Assembly: GCA_018396695.1 (NCBI GenBank)
Contig: JAGTQU010000001.1
Span: forward strand, 64,117-128,116
DNA: 64,000 nt
Source of the DNA: Candidatus Bathyarchaeota archaeon
Lineage (GTDB): Archaea; Thermoproteota; Bathyarchaeia; TCS64
Direction of reading: 5' to 3'
Position numbers and translations under genes: made by a program. Positions 44,925 to 54,033 of the stretch are shown here, piece after piece. Under the pieces are notes generated by a model that was not told the origin of the DNA, did not search any database, and saw nothing but the letters and a program-made list of their open reading frames with translations. Numbering within the stretch: the first letter of the stretch is position 1; each line of letters begins with the position of its first letter.

Positions 44925-45884
44925 TTGGGTTCGTTAACGGATATTGAGACTCTTAATGTCAACTTGCCTTTAGATGTCCCGATGCCAATTTTTGATGAGA
45001 TGCTGAGGATTCTCAAGGTTATTTCGAATCCTGACGGGCTAGCTATTTTTCTATATACGAAGAATGGCTTACCGAGCGCTAATAAAATAATTAGAGATTT
45101 AGGTTTAACTAAGAAAAGATACTATTCAAGATTAAAAGAGCTTATCGATGTAGGTCTCATAGAAAAATCCAGCGGAGTCTACCAGTATACCCTCCTCGGA
45201 GAGGCCGTCTCTAAGCTGGGAATCGCGCTTGGACAGATATTAGAGAACAAAGACCGATTGAGGCTGATAGATGAGATTAATAAAAACAAGGCGCTCTCCG
45301 CATTTGAAATAGATCAAATTAGAGAAGTGATAATTCAGCAGTCAAGCACATTGCAAAGCGCATTAAACCTTATTTTGGATAGCAAAAGTCTTAAGAAAAT
45401 TGAAGTCTTCTCAAACTATGAGGTAGGAATTAACATATTAATAAACAACATCAACTCTTCTAAAGAAAGAGTCTTTCTCGCTTCAAAATACTTTGACACG
45501 AGGGTCATAGAATCTACTATTAAAGCGTATAAACGGGGGGTCGACTTCAGGGTAATCATGGCTTCTGAAAACCTAACAAAGAAGATAGAAATGCTAAAGC
45601 TTTTACTTTCGCCGAAGCTGATCATGGAGTTAATGGAATTCGCTAATAATGGGGCTAATAAAAGTGTACGTGAATATAACATCAACTATAGCTATTGTAT
45701 TATAGACAATAATGCATGCTTCTTCGAGTTTCCGCCCTTCGAAGACAAATTTACGATAGGCTTTTTCGTCATTGACGCGAAAATAAACCAGCAGTTTTCA
45801 GAACTATTCCTATATCAATGGGAGGAAGCGGAAGCTAAGGAGATGCCTAACTTCTTCAAAAAATTGAGTAAACTAAATATTTAG
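44925..45884 (+). CDS. Winged-helix regulator with a C-terminal sensor-like domain
   Basis: A 319-residue protein. Residues about 20-95 form a winged helix (SANKIIRDLGLTKKRYYSRLKELIDVGLIEKSSGVYQYTLLGEAV). The remainder (IEVFSNYEVGINILINNI, RVFLASKYFDTRVIESTI, VDFRVIM) resembles the sensor/PLD-like half of archaeal regulators of the DUF1724/FilR type, but no HKD motif is visible. Binding site and ligand unknown. TTG 44925; a TATA-like run (AATTTATAAAAG) lies about 60 nt upstream. Overlaps the convergent ubiA gene by 12 nt. Confidence 0.7.
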   Translation: MGSLTDIETLNVNLPLDVPMPIFDEMLRILKVISNPDGLAIFLYTKNGLPSANKIIRDLGLTKKRYYSRLKELIDVGLIEKSSGVYQYTLLGEAVSKLGIALGQILENKDRLRLIDEINKNKALSAFEIDQIREVIIQQSSTLQSALNLILDSKSLKKIEVFSNYEVGINILINNINSSKERVFLASKYFDTRVIESTIKAYKRGVDFRVIMASENLTKKIEMLKLLLSPKLIMELMEFANNGANKSVREYNINYSYCIIDNNACFFEFPPFEDKFTIGFFVIDAKINQQFSELFLYQWEEAEAKEMPNFFKKLSKLNI

Positions 45885-46784
45885 AAATCCTAAGAAAATT
45901 GAAAACTGGAGTGCCATATATAGCGGTATTATCTTTCTATTTATTAAAGACGCAAGAAAAACTGGCTCATCCCATTTTCTCAGCAGAGGATGTACGACAT
46001 AAATTAGGCTTCCAATTATGATGAAGACGAGCATCATAACGGCAAGGTTGAAGCCCAAGTTTAAATAGCCTATAAGATTAGCTGCGCCAATCGCCACTAA
46101 AACCCCAATTGTAAACCTAACAGTCATCTGTGGACCCCAAACCACAGGTATGGTTCTGACCCCCGAGACTTTGTCCCCTCTAATATCTCTTAGATCAACC
46201 AGCGGGTTTACACCTAGAATGAAGATTACGTTGAGAATCGCTAGGTATAATACGTGAAGATTTACCCAGCCCACCGTCAGGCTTCCGGTGAAGTTTTCAA
46301 TAACTACGCCCGCAGCAACCACAAGTTGCTTGATGATGAACCTTTTTTTAAGTCGGAAAGGTTCTGTAGAGTAGATTATCCCCAACATCATTGCGAATAG
46401 CTGAATCAGGAAAACATTCATGTTTATCAAATATGATGCGATGATGCCGAGGGTTCCAGAAAAAACGGCAAACTTGATCATCAAGCTTTTTGATACTAGT
46501 CCACTACCTAAGGGTCGTCCTGCGGGCGTGGGGTTCCCAAGCTCCCTGTTCTTAATATCCTCTTCCAAATCGACTAAATCATTATAGAAGTATACGAAGT
46601 ATCCTACAAAAGTGACTGCGATTATTAGTTTAAAAGTTTCAACAATGTTTAGGATACCATTGGATGCGATTAATAGACCCATTAATGCTGGCCACGTATA
46701 TATGAAGACGACTTCTTTTCTTGATTTCACACATTTGGCGAAATATACTATAAGCTTTTTTACAGTAATCTCGCCTCCGACCAT
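45873..46784 (-). CDS. ubiA: UbiA family prenyltransferase
   Basis: A 303-residue integral membrane prenyltransferase with about eight or nine hydrophobic segments. The two Asp-rich Mg-prenyl-diphosphate sites are NDLVDLEEDIKN (about 68-79) and DLRDIRGDKVSGVRT (about 196-210). The family makes archaeal ether lipids (DGGGP synthase) or prenylated quinones; which one is not certain. ATG 46784 has GGTGACGAG upstream, and an ATATATATAAAA run at about 46838-46850 suits its promoter. Confidence 0.88.
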   Translation of the reverse strand: MVGGEITVKKLIVYFAKCVKSRKEVVFIYTWPALMGLLIASNGILNIVETFKLIIAVTFVGYFVYFYNDLVDLEEDIKNRELGNPTPAGRPLGSGLVSKSLMIKFAVFSGTLGIIASYLINMNVFLIQLFAMMLGIIYSTEPFRLKKRFIIKQLVVAAGVVIENFTGSLTVGWVNLHVLYLAILNVIFILGVNPLVDLRDIRGDKVSGVRTIPVVWGPQMTVRFTIGVLVAIGAANLIGYLNLGFNLAVMMLVFIIIGSLIYVVHPLLRKWDEPVFLASLINRKIIPLYMALQFSIFLGFLNI

Positions 46785-47051
46785 CTCGTCACCTAAATTA
46801 GAATCGAATCGGCGAGACTATTATTAATACATATTTTATATATATATTTATCGTTTACATAAATAGTTTACTATATAAAAAATCCCTGTTTTCTTAAAAA
46901 AATTGTTTTTTAAGGAGTTCTGAGGCTTTTAAATCATTTGATATGGTGCAATAAATTCTGATATAAATACTGCTTAATATCAAGTATGATTGTCTCATAA
47001 TTCATAATCTTTAAATATAATATGAAGACAAAACTGATTTCGAAGCTCGAT

Positions 47052-47351
47052 ATGTCTCGTCGAAGATCTCAGCTCGAGATTTATCTTGATGTGCTCTGGC
47101 TGATAAAGAATGGTACGAATAAACCTACTAGGATAATGTATGGTGCGAATCTTTCATGGAAGCCTCTCCAACGTGTCTTGAATTCAATGATCGATCAAGG
47201 GCTCATCGTAGAAGTCGACGCTCGTAGCAAGAAGGATAAGAGAACAACCGTATGCTACGAGACTACACAGAAAGGGGAGAACGTAATCAGATACTTCAAC
47301 AAAGCGAAAGATCTCATAGAAATAGAAGAAGTCTCGAAGATTAGGTGGTAG
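47052..47351 (+). CDS. Archaeal winged-helix regulator (HTH_45-like)
   Basis: A roughly 99-residue winged-helix DNA-binding protein: RRSQLEIYLDVLWLIKNGTNKPTRIMYGANLSWKPLQRVLNSMIDQGLI and a basic wing (KKDKRTTVCYETTQKG), matching the short archaeal HTH_45 family. The track starts at ATG 47022, but a TTTAAATA box at about 47010-47017 lies only 5-12 nt before it; starting at ATG 47052 (MSRRRSQLE) gives proper promoter spacing. The broken gene at 53511 is the same family. Confidence 0.75.
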   Translation: MSRRRSQLEIYLDVLWLIKNGTNKPTRIMYGANLSWKPLQRVLNSMIDQGLIVEVDARSKKDKRTTVCYETTQKGENVIRYFNKAKDLIEIEEVSKIRW

Positions 47352-47382
47352 AATTTCAACTATCTTAGGAATGGTTGAGAAG

Positions 47383-47979
47383 CTAAACCTTAATCATGCC
47401 TCTAATAATATTCTTCTTATCGGTTTTTAATTGGAAGCTTAACCAGCTTCGCGACTCATCATCATCGATATCGTAACTCACTTTATAGACTGAGCTGCCC
47501 TCCGGGAGCTTCACCTCCAATCCCTTCAAAGAGACTTCTAATCCGCATTTAAGCCTTCCACGTAGGATCGTTGGAACCGTCTCAGCTCTACCTATATTTA
47601 ATTCTTCGAGTGCGATCCTCTGATCCTTTTCCTTGAAACGTAGTTCAAGCTCTGGTATATCCTCATTATAAGAGTAAAGGACCCCGTCTTTAAGAACTGA
47701 TACATTAAACTTTTTCTCGTCGACGTCGAAGGCGACCAAGCTTGCGCCTAGACTCTTCTCTCTAAACTCTCCCCAGTTTTTAATCACCGCTGATATCATA
47801 AGTTTCGGCGCCTCTATCCTCGCAGCCGGTATCTCTGTTTTCGCAGGAGAGGGGCGGGTAGACTCCGTTTTCGTCACGACGTTCTCCAGTCTAGCTACTA
47901 AATCGTCAAGGTTTTTCTCATGTTCTCTTAGAACATTAATTATGAGATCGATGACGTCTACCTTATCTTCGTATCCCAT
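47383..47979 (-). CDS. Hypothetical protein with N-terminal coiled coil
   Basis: A 198-residue protein I do not recognise. Residues 1-40 look like a coiled coil (HEKNLDDLVARLENVV), then a Pro/Ser/Thr/Glu linker, then about 140 residues of alternating beta strands (KLMISAVIKNWGEFREKSLG, FNVSVLKDGVLYSYNED). The track ORF starts at TTG 47991, but GGGAG lies 6 nt before an internal ATG (47979), which I choose. It lies between a regulator gene and the methyltransferase pseudogene. Confidence 0.6.
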   Translation of the reverse strand: MGYEDKVDVIDLIINVLREHEKNLDDLVARLENVVTKTESTRPSPAKTEIPAARIEAPKLMISAVIKNWGEFREKSLGASLVAFDVDEKKFNVSVLKDGVLYSYNEDIPELELRFKEKDQRIALEELNIGRAETVPTILRGRLKCGLEVSLKGLEVKLPEGSSVYKVSYDIDDDESRSWLSFQLKTDKKNIIRGMIKV

Positions 47980-48149
47980 CTCGTCTCCCAACTATTCTTT
48001 GCATATATTTAATTAGCCAGTCTTTTTTAAATACAGTCGCATTAAAGCATCAGAAGAGAGTTTAGAATTCGATTTAAGACTCAGTAAAACTGAGGTATAT
48101 GCGATTTTGAGTGCTGATTTTTTAGCAACCTCAACGTTATCGTTCATTC

Positions 48150-48901
48150 GTGTTGAAAGACCTTGAAGAGTTCAACAAAATAGCAGGAGAGTATGATAAG
48201 GGAAGGGGTGCTGAGAATGTTAAACTAAATAGAGGAGAAGACTAGGTTGAGAAGCCTAGGCGAAGGGTCGCTAATCCTAGACTTAGGCTGCGGCACCGGA
48301 ATCTACACCCTCGCCTTAAGTTTGTTCACAGACGGTCTCGTATGCGGACTGGATCCAGCTCTAGGGATGCTCAAACAAGCATTAGAGAAATCTAAAAATG
48401 TTTTATGGGCCTGTTCAGTTGCTGAATCAATGCCTATACGCTCAAACGTTTTCCACTGCATCTTCGCATCACAAGTTTGGCACCATATATAAGATAAACG
48501 AAAGGCTGCAGAAGAGTGTTTCAGAGTTCTAAAGGAATCCTCCAGTCTAATAGTTCGGACAATATCCCATGAACAGCTTAAAACAAAAACGGTGTTTAAG
48601 TATTTTCCAGAGATCCTTGAAAACCAGTTCAGAGTCTACCCTTCTAAAGAAGATTTTCGGAAATACTTCGAAGGGGCGGGCTTCACATCTGTCGAAGAAT
48701 ATGAGTATAACTTTGAGAGGTATCAGGATCCCTTACAACTGATCGAGGCTGCGGAGGGGAAACTGTTGTCAATGTTTAGACCGATAAGTGAAGAAGGGCT
48801 TGAAAGAGGCGTAAGCCGCATTAAAGAGATATGGGATGGAGCACCCGAATCAGCCCTTAAGGGATGATGAGACGATCACTCTAATCGTAGCGAGAAAATA
48901 A
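48150..48901 (+). pseudogene. Broken SAM-dependent methyltransferase
   Basis: The remains of a class I methyltransferase. The N-terminal part (LKDLEEFNKIAGEYDKGRG, frame of 48150) shifts at about 48225-48231 into the frame with LILDLGCGTGIYTL, the SAM-binding motif. An in-frame TAA at 48490 splits WHHI from DKRKAAEECFRVLK. A third shift near 48865 joins PESALKG to DETITLIVARK, a usual methyltransferase end, at TAA 48899. The track shows it as two short ORFs (48247-48492 and 48592-48867). Sequencing error could explain one lesion, but three argue for a dead gene. Confidence 0.85.
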
Positions 48902-48966
48902 AGCTACTTCGAATAAGCTCTCACATACTCTCCAAAAAACCTAAGAGTAAGCTCGAAGGATACTAA

Positions 48967-50370
48967 TTGAAAAAATCGGTGGATAATCTGTCCCGCAATA
49001 GTGTCCAGAGAGAAAAAGAATCGGCTGCAAAGTCAGGTATCGTTGGAGGGGCTATACTAACGACTGTGGAGCTGCTCGGAGGCTTAGTTTCTGGAAGCCT
49101 AGGGCTGCTTTCAAGCGCTTTAAACACTTTGATGGATTTTACAGCCTCTCTAATAGCATTCTTCGCAGTTAGAAAGAGCAGTAAACCACCTGACGGAGGG
49201 CATCAATATGGTCATCTCAAAATCGAAAGCTTTGCAGCTGTTTTTGAAATAGTTCTTCTATACATCGTCTGTACCTGGATAATCTTCACGGCAACGGTTA
49301 AAATAACGACTGGAGAGGCGAGGATAGAAAACCTGCTCGTTGGAATAGGTGCCAACATGGTTTCGATAATCGTCGACGCGTTTGCTTACATTAAATTTAA
49401 AACCGCTTCGAAAGATCATGGAAGTGAAGCGCTTGGAGCAGGGGCTCTCCACTTTCTAAATGATCTCCTAATCGCTTTCATAGTGATAGCCGGCTTAATC
49501 TTATACAACTTCGGGTTATGGTATGCAGATTCTTTAGCCGCAATAGGCGTCGTAGGCTTAATAACCTATTTTAGCCTAGATGTGTTAAAAAGTTCTATAG
49601 GAGTGTTGCTAGATGCCGCTCCAAGAGATGTAGCTGAAACACTACGTTATAAGATTCTTAGAATAGAAGGAGTTAAAGGGTGTCACAATCTTCGTGTAAG
49701 AAAAGCAGGGAACAAATATTTTGTAGATGCTCATGTTGAGGTTGAAGGTCATCTCCCCCTCTCAAGAGCCCACGGAATAGCTGAAGCGATCGAATCTCAA
49801 ATCAGTGAAATCTTCCCTGGGTCTGACATTATAATCCATACTGAACCATCCCCGAAAATTGAATCGATTCCGATCATAAGGAATGCTGCGTCAGAGTTTC
49901 CAGAGATAAACGATATACATGAAATCACTTTAACAGATATGGGTGAAGGGGTCTTCCTGTCGTACCATCTAGAGATGGATTCGAACATAAATCTAGAGGC
50001 TGCTCACGAGATTGCCCACAAGCTTGAGAGCCGCTTGAACACGCTGTTTAAAAAACCGATTATTGTAGTCAGCCATCTTGAACCTGTTCTTAATATTTCG
50101 AATAAAAAAGTTGTAAATGAAGATGAAGCGAAGAAACTTAAGCTAAGGATTATTGAAATCGCTGAGGAGTATCCCGAGATTAAATCAATTCACGACATCG
50201 ACGCGCTAAGCCTAGGGAGGTCAGTCTGCATAACCATGCACTGTACAGTGGACGGGGCTATGAACCTGGACGAGGCACATACAGTCTCCACAAAGCTTGA
50301 AGAGAAGATAAAATCAATGGACGACCGTGTAAGCCACGTAATAATCCATTGCGAGCCTGAAGAGGCTTAG
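48967..50370 (+). CDS. Cation diffusion facilitator with three C-terminal domains
   Basis: A 467-residue metal/proton antiporter of the CDF family. The membrane part (about 20-215) has six segments. The metal-site positions are N..D in SSALNTLMDFTAS (where HxxxD is usual) and HFLND in segment 5. The C-terminal cytosolic domain, normally one ferredoxin-like unit, occurs three times: VEGVKG-to-IIHTEPSP, then INDIHEITLTDMGEG-to-SHLEP and IKSIHDIDALSLGRS-to-IIHCEP, each about 70-90 residues with EAHxIAxxLE. TTG start at 48967. Confidence 0.88.
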   Translation: MKKSVDNLSRNSVQREKESAAKSGIVGGAILTTVELLGGLVSGSLGLLSSALNTLMDFTASLIAFFAVRKSSKPPDGGHQYGHLKIESFAAVFEIVLLYIVCTWIIFTATVKITTGEARIENLLVGIGANMVSIIVDAFAYIKFKTASKDHGSEALGAGALHFLNDLLIAFIVIAGLILYNFGLWYADSLAAIGVVGLITYFSLDVLKSSIGVLLDAAPRDVAETLRYKILRIEGVKGCHNLRVRKAGNKYFVDAHVEVEGHLPLSRAHGIAEAIESQISEIFPGSDIIIHTEPSPKIESIPIIRNAASEFPEINDIHEITLTDMGEGVFLSYHLEMDSNINLEAAHEIAHKLESRLNTLFKKPIIVVSHLEPVLNISNKKVVNEDEAKKLKLRIIEIAEEYPEIKSIHDIDALSLGRSVCITMHCTVDGAMNLDEAHTVSTKLEEKIKSMDDRVSHVIIHCEPEEA

Positions 50371-50398
50371 AAGCATGTAACTAAGAGAATTATAAAGT

Positions 50399-51736
50399 AT
50401 GCTGGATGGTTTCTCTTTGAGCGAGGCTTCAAGATTCTCAAACTACGGTGAGTCTCTAACTTGGCTGTATAATTTTCGCAGAATACTACCTAAAAGAGAT
50501 CTGAACGGTATTAAACATCTTTTAGCGATTCTCGAGAACCCGCAAGAAGAATTCGAGTCAATTCACATCACTGGGACCAATGGCAAAGGGTCTACAGTTG
50601 CAATGATCGCATCAATCCTTAAAGCTGAGGGGTTCAAGGTAGGTATGTTTACTTCACCTCACCTGTCGAGATTTACTGAGCGTATAGTGATTGACGAATC
50701 CGAGATCTTGGAAACTGATGTTTTAAGTCTTCTTGAATCCATTAGAGATGTGGTGGATAGCATTCAGCCTATCGGAAAAGAAATTGGGTTCTTCGATATA
50801 GTGACAGCCTTAGCTTTCAAATATTTCGCGGAGAAGAAAGTCGATGTAGCTGTAATAGAGGCTGGAATGGGAGGCAGGCTTGACGCCACAAACGTGGTTA
50901 ATCCTCTCGCCTCCATCATAACTAACGTCAGTCTAGAACACACAGATATTCTGGGGAAAACGGTTTTCGAGATCGCGCGGGAGAAGGCGGGAATAATAAA
51001 AAAAGACGGGGTGTTAATCACCGCTACGGATGACGATGCAGTCTACTCTTTCTTTAAAGAAGTTTGCAGAAGGATGAAATCAAGGATTTACCGAGTAGGC
51101 TTCGACATTAAATATTCAAGACTTGACTCAAGCCTTGATGGGCAGAGGTTCACTGTTGAAGGGTTAAAAGAAGTTTATGAAGAGCTTTTCACCCCCTTGC
51201 TAGGCTACCATCAGATAAAGAACGCTTCTACGGCCATAGGCGCCGTTGAATCCCTCTCCTTTAAAGGTCTAAACATATCCAGAAAGGCTATATATGAAGG
51301 ACTCGCAAACAGCAGGTGGCCGGGTAGATTAGAGATCATGCACAGGAAACCCCTCATCATATTGGATTGTGCTAAAGATCCTGAAGCAATCCGGTCTTTG
51401 AAAGAAACGCTCCTTAACGATTTCGTTTTTTCGAAAATGATAGCCGTCATCAGCATATCCTCGGATAAAGATATTTCCTCAATGATCAGATATTTTTCCG
51501 AAGTTGTTGATTACTTCATCATTACTGCACATAAAGTGATGGGGAGGGCGGCTGAACCTTCAATAATCGCTCGAGAAGTAGAGAAATATCGTATACCATA
51601 CGAGCTTGCGCATGATGTGAAGGATGCTATTCAGAAGGCGTTATCTTTAGCTAAAGATGATGAAGTAATCTGCGTAACAGGGTCTGTCTTCATCGTTGGA
51701 GAGGCTAGAGACCTTCTGAAACAGGTTTTATCCTAG
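50399..51736 (+). CDS. folC: Folylpolyglutamate synthase/dihydrofolate synthase (Mur ligase family)
   Basis: A 445-residue Mur-ligase-type enzyme that adds glutamate to folate or dihydropteroate with ATP. The FolC signature is ITGTNGKGSTVAMIASIL (P-loop, about 58-75), then TSPHLSRFTERI and IEAGMGGRLDATNVV. The C-terminal domain has RWPGRLEIM and CVTGSVFIVGEA. ATG 50399 overlaps no neighbour; the CDF gene ends 28 nt upstream, so co-transcription is possible. Its presence hints at tetrahydrofolate-type cofactors. Confidence 0.93.
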   Translation: MLDGFSLSEASRFSNYGESLTWLYNFRRILPKRDLNGIKHLLAILENPQEEFESIHITGTNGKGSTVAMIASILKAEGFKVGMFTSPHLSRFTERIVIDESEILETDVLSLLESIRDVVDSIQPIGKEIGFFDIVTALAFKYFAEKKVDVAVIEAGMGGRLDATNVVNPLASIITNVSLEHTDILGKTVFEIAREKAGIIKKDGVLITATDDDAVYSFFKEVCRRMKSRIYRVGFDIKYSRLDSSLDGQRFTVEGLKEVYEELFTPLLGYHQIKNASTAIGAVESLSFKGLNISRKAIYEGLANSRWPGRLEIMHRKPLIILDCAKDPEAIRSLKETLLNDFVFSKMIAVISISSDKDISSMIRYFSEVVDYFIITAHKVMGRAAEPSIIAREVEKYRIPYELAHDVKDAIQKALSLAKDDEVICVTGSVFIVGEARDLLKQVLS

Positions 51737-51905
51737 GTTGATTATTTGATCTTGATAACCTTGGCTTAATAATTAGAAATTCAATAATGGTTAGGAGTCG
51801 AATATTGAAAGTTTAATCAGATTTGATAGTGAAACCGTAATATAGTTAATTCTACACTTTTCTTAGAAAGATCGGGATTTAAAAATCGTCTGAGGTCGGC
51901 TCTCA

Positions 51906-52652
51906 TTGGATAGGAAAGTTGGATGCTGCGGAACCGCAGGTATGAGCCTTAAATCTTTTAGTGAAATCTTCAAACTCGTTGAGATTCAGAGCACTTTCTA
52001 TCGGTTGCCTAGGATTGGAACAGCTAAAAAATGGAGGGGGACCGTGCCCGAAGACTTTGAGTTCACTCTGAAAGCCTTTCAAGGGATTACTCATCCGAAG
52101 TCTTCGCCTACTTGGAGAAGGTCCGGAGTCAAGCTCCCAGATTCGGATGAGGTTGGGAATATGGTGTTATCCGAATTTACTAAAGATTCATGGAACAAAA
52201 CTATGGAAATTGCATCAGAGCTTAAATCCAAATTTGTGGTTGTCCAGCTTCCTCCAAGCTTCGAGTTCAGCTATTTGAATCTTCGACGCCTTGAAACGTT
52301 CTTTGAGTCTGTGGAGGCGCGATGCACTCCTTTAGTAGAGTTTAGACACGCCTCTTGGATTAGTGAGCTTCGTCGAATAGCCCCAATTTTGAATGACTTG
52401 GATGTTTTCATCGTCACTGACCCTCTGAAAGGCATACTCGTGGATCAGCGGAAGAACTATCTCAGGCTGCACGGCATGAACGGTTTCACTAATTATAAAC
52501 ACAAGTATTCAGAGGAGGAGCTGATGAGGCTGGAACAATTTACACGAGGTTTAGGAGCTTATATTTTGTTCAACAACGTCTTCATGAAGGAGGACGCGTT
52601 AAGATTCATCGAACTATTGAGAACTCAGCGACTAAATATTTCGAATCTATGA
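51906..52652 (+). CDS. DUF72/YecE family protein
   Basis: A 248-residue TIM-barrel-like protein of the DUF72 family. GCCGTAGMSLKSF (about 6-18), VEIQSTFYRLP (about 26-36), FEFTLKAFQGITHPK and VEFRHASWI are the conserved segments, and YLRLHGMNGF lies near the end. Its function is not known. TTG 51906 has GAGGTCGG about 8 nt upstream. Confidence 0.9.
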   Translation: MDRKVGCCGTAGMSLKSFSEIFKLVEIQSTFYRLPRIGTAKKWRGTVPEDFEFTLKAFQGITHPKSSPTWRRSGVKLPDSDEVGNMVLSEFTKDSWNKTMEIASELKSKFVVVQLPPSFEFSYLNLRRLETFFESVEARCTPLVEFRHASWISELRRIAPILNDLDVFIVTDPLKGILVDQRKNYLRLHGMNGFTNYKHKYSEEELMRLEQFTRGLGAYILFNNVFMKEDALRFIELLRTQRLNISNL

Positions 52653-52679
52653 GATAGTCTTCATACATGGTTTGAAGAG

Positions 52680-53330
52680 TTAACGAAGTCTGGTTTTCTC
52701 AACGAGTTCTTTAACCTTCTCCCTAGCACCCTCCATAACGTCTTTTCCATGAGTGTATAACAGGAACTTGAAATCATAGTCTAGGAGCCTTTTTATCTCC
52801 TCCATCGCCATCTTCACGTCCAGGCAATACTTCTCAGGCGGCGGAATTAGATTTCCTTCATCGTCAGAGAAGACTGTGTCCCCCGCAATCATAGCTTTGA
52901 GTCTAGAAAGATAGTAGCAAGAGTTTCCTTCGGAGTGTCCAGGCACGTGGACAACTCTGATTCCGCCGCAGAAGCCTAAGAGAGTCCCATCCTCTAAACC
53001 CTCAACCTTAACATCCGTCGCCTTCTCTATGAGGGGTGCTTCAAGCCTGTGAGATTTCACAGGCGCATCAGTCAACTCTTTAAGCTTAGCAAGATTCGCG
53101 ATATGGTCTCTGTGCTTATGGGTTATCAGAATAAGCTTTACGTCGCTCCAATCTTTACCAATAGATTTTAATTCTGAGTATATTTTATCTAAAGCACTAG
53201 GATTCATCCCTGTATCGATTATCACAACGCCCTCGGGGCAATTCAAAACCCATGACTCTAAAGAGTGGTCCCCCTTCTCAGAGAGGTCTATACTGTGTAA
53301 TCCTTCAAGAACTTCAACCATTCTTAACAA
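52680..53330 (-). CDS. Metallo-beta-lactamase-fold hydrolase
   Basis: A 216-residue MBL-fold protein. The metal motif is LITHKHRDHIANL (HxHxDH, about 69-81), with VHVPGHSEGNSCYYL (His, about 119) and the Asp region MIAGDTVFSD. It may act as a glyoxalase-like, lactonase or nucleotide hydrolase; none can be chosen from sequence. The ATG at 53330 or the next in-frame ATG (53321) could be used. Confidence 0.88.
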   Translation of the reverse strand: MLRMVEVLEGLHSIDLSEKGDHSLESWVLNCPEGVVIIDTGMNPSALDKIYSELKSIGKDWSDVKLILITHKHRDHIANLAKLKELTDAPVKSHRLEAPLIEKATDVKVEGLEDGTLLGFCGGIRVVHVPGHSEGNSCYYLSRLKAMIAGDTVFSDDEGNLIPPPEKYCLDVKMAMEEIKRLLDYDFKFLLYTHGKDVMEGAREKVKELVEKTRLR

Positions 53331-53510
53331 CCTCCTATTTCATCACCTATCATCTAAGAATAATATTACTGTATCTAAGCTCTACGATTATAATCCTGAA
53401 TACCGACTCGCTATCGACGCTGTCACGTCTTGTAATCTCACAGGTTATAAGCCTTAAATTGCTGGATAAGCTAAAGATTAATTGTTACCCCTTAAATCAG
53501 AATTGGCACG

Positions 53511-53752
53511 TTGTATAGAAAAGGAAGCGTAGGCATAACACGTATCTCGTACGGGGCTAACCTCTCTTTAACATAGCCAGAGAGGCCTTAAGATTCCTCG
53601 TAGCCCGTGGGCTTATCAAAGAAGAAGAATACGGAGGTATCAGGGGGTATATATTAACTCCGCGTGGAGGAGAACTCCTTCAAGCACTAAGAACTGTGAA
53701 CAAATACATCTCAGACGAGGAATCAGAAAAAGGTTCTAGTGCTCGATCATGA
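53511..53752 (+). pseudogene. Frameshifted winged-helix (HTH_45-like) regulator remnant
   Basis: Not in the track. Frame from 53511 reads RKGSVGITRISYGANLSLT, then meets TAG 53574; a shift of frame at about 53573-53576 continues AREALRFLVARGLIKEEEYG and GIRGYILTPRGGELLQALRT to TGA 53750. Together they make the HTH_45-like pattern of 47052 (GITRISYGANLS parallels PTRIMYGANLS). The normal N-terminal helix is missing or degraded. It ends 5 nt from tRNA(CAU). Confidence 0.75.
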
Positions 53753-53757
53753 ATGAA

Positions 53758-53834
53758 TGGTGGGCCCGGAGGGATTCGAACCCTTGACCCACAGGTTATG
53801 AGCCTGTTGCTCTACCAAGCTGAGCTACGGGCCC
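53758..53834 (-). tRNA. tRNA with CAU anticodon (tRNA-Met, elongator, or tRNA-Ile2)
   Basis: Minus-strand acceptor GGGCCCG pairs with CGGGCCC. The anticodon stem ACAGG/CCTGT encloses loop CTCATAA, anticodon CAT. The T arm is AGGG-TTCGAAT-CCCT. The CCA end is encoded. The three G-C pairs above the loop that mark initiator tRNA are absent, so it is an elongator Met or the AUA-reading Ile tRNA; sequence alone cannot separate these with certainty. No intron. Confidence 0.93.
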
Positions 53835-54033
53835 CAGTATGTTCATATTAAAATATCCAGTTTAAAAAATTCTTCTATTCTAGGCGAGGTGATCTGTCAA
53901 ATTACCTTGTTTTCAAACATTCTCATCCTTTTTTGGTTCCGATGTAAAGGGTTCTCAGTGATAGCTGACATAAAATCGCTGAAATATTGTGTAGAGTAAA
54001 AGGAATAGGAGACTATGATTGCCTTCGGTGAAT

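Noticed and set aside
44882-44947. 22-codon ORF before the winged-helix regulator, considered as a leader peptide
   Set aside because: No ribosome-binding site and no sign of attenuation.
48247-48867. Two separate short methyltransferase genes
   Set aside because: The pieces are in one frame around a TAA and connect by shifts to N- and C-terminal pieces; one broken gene explains all of them.
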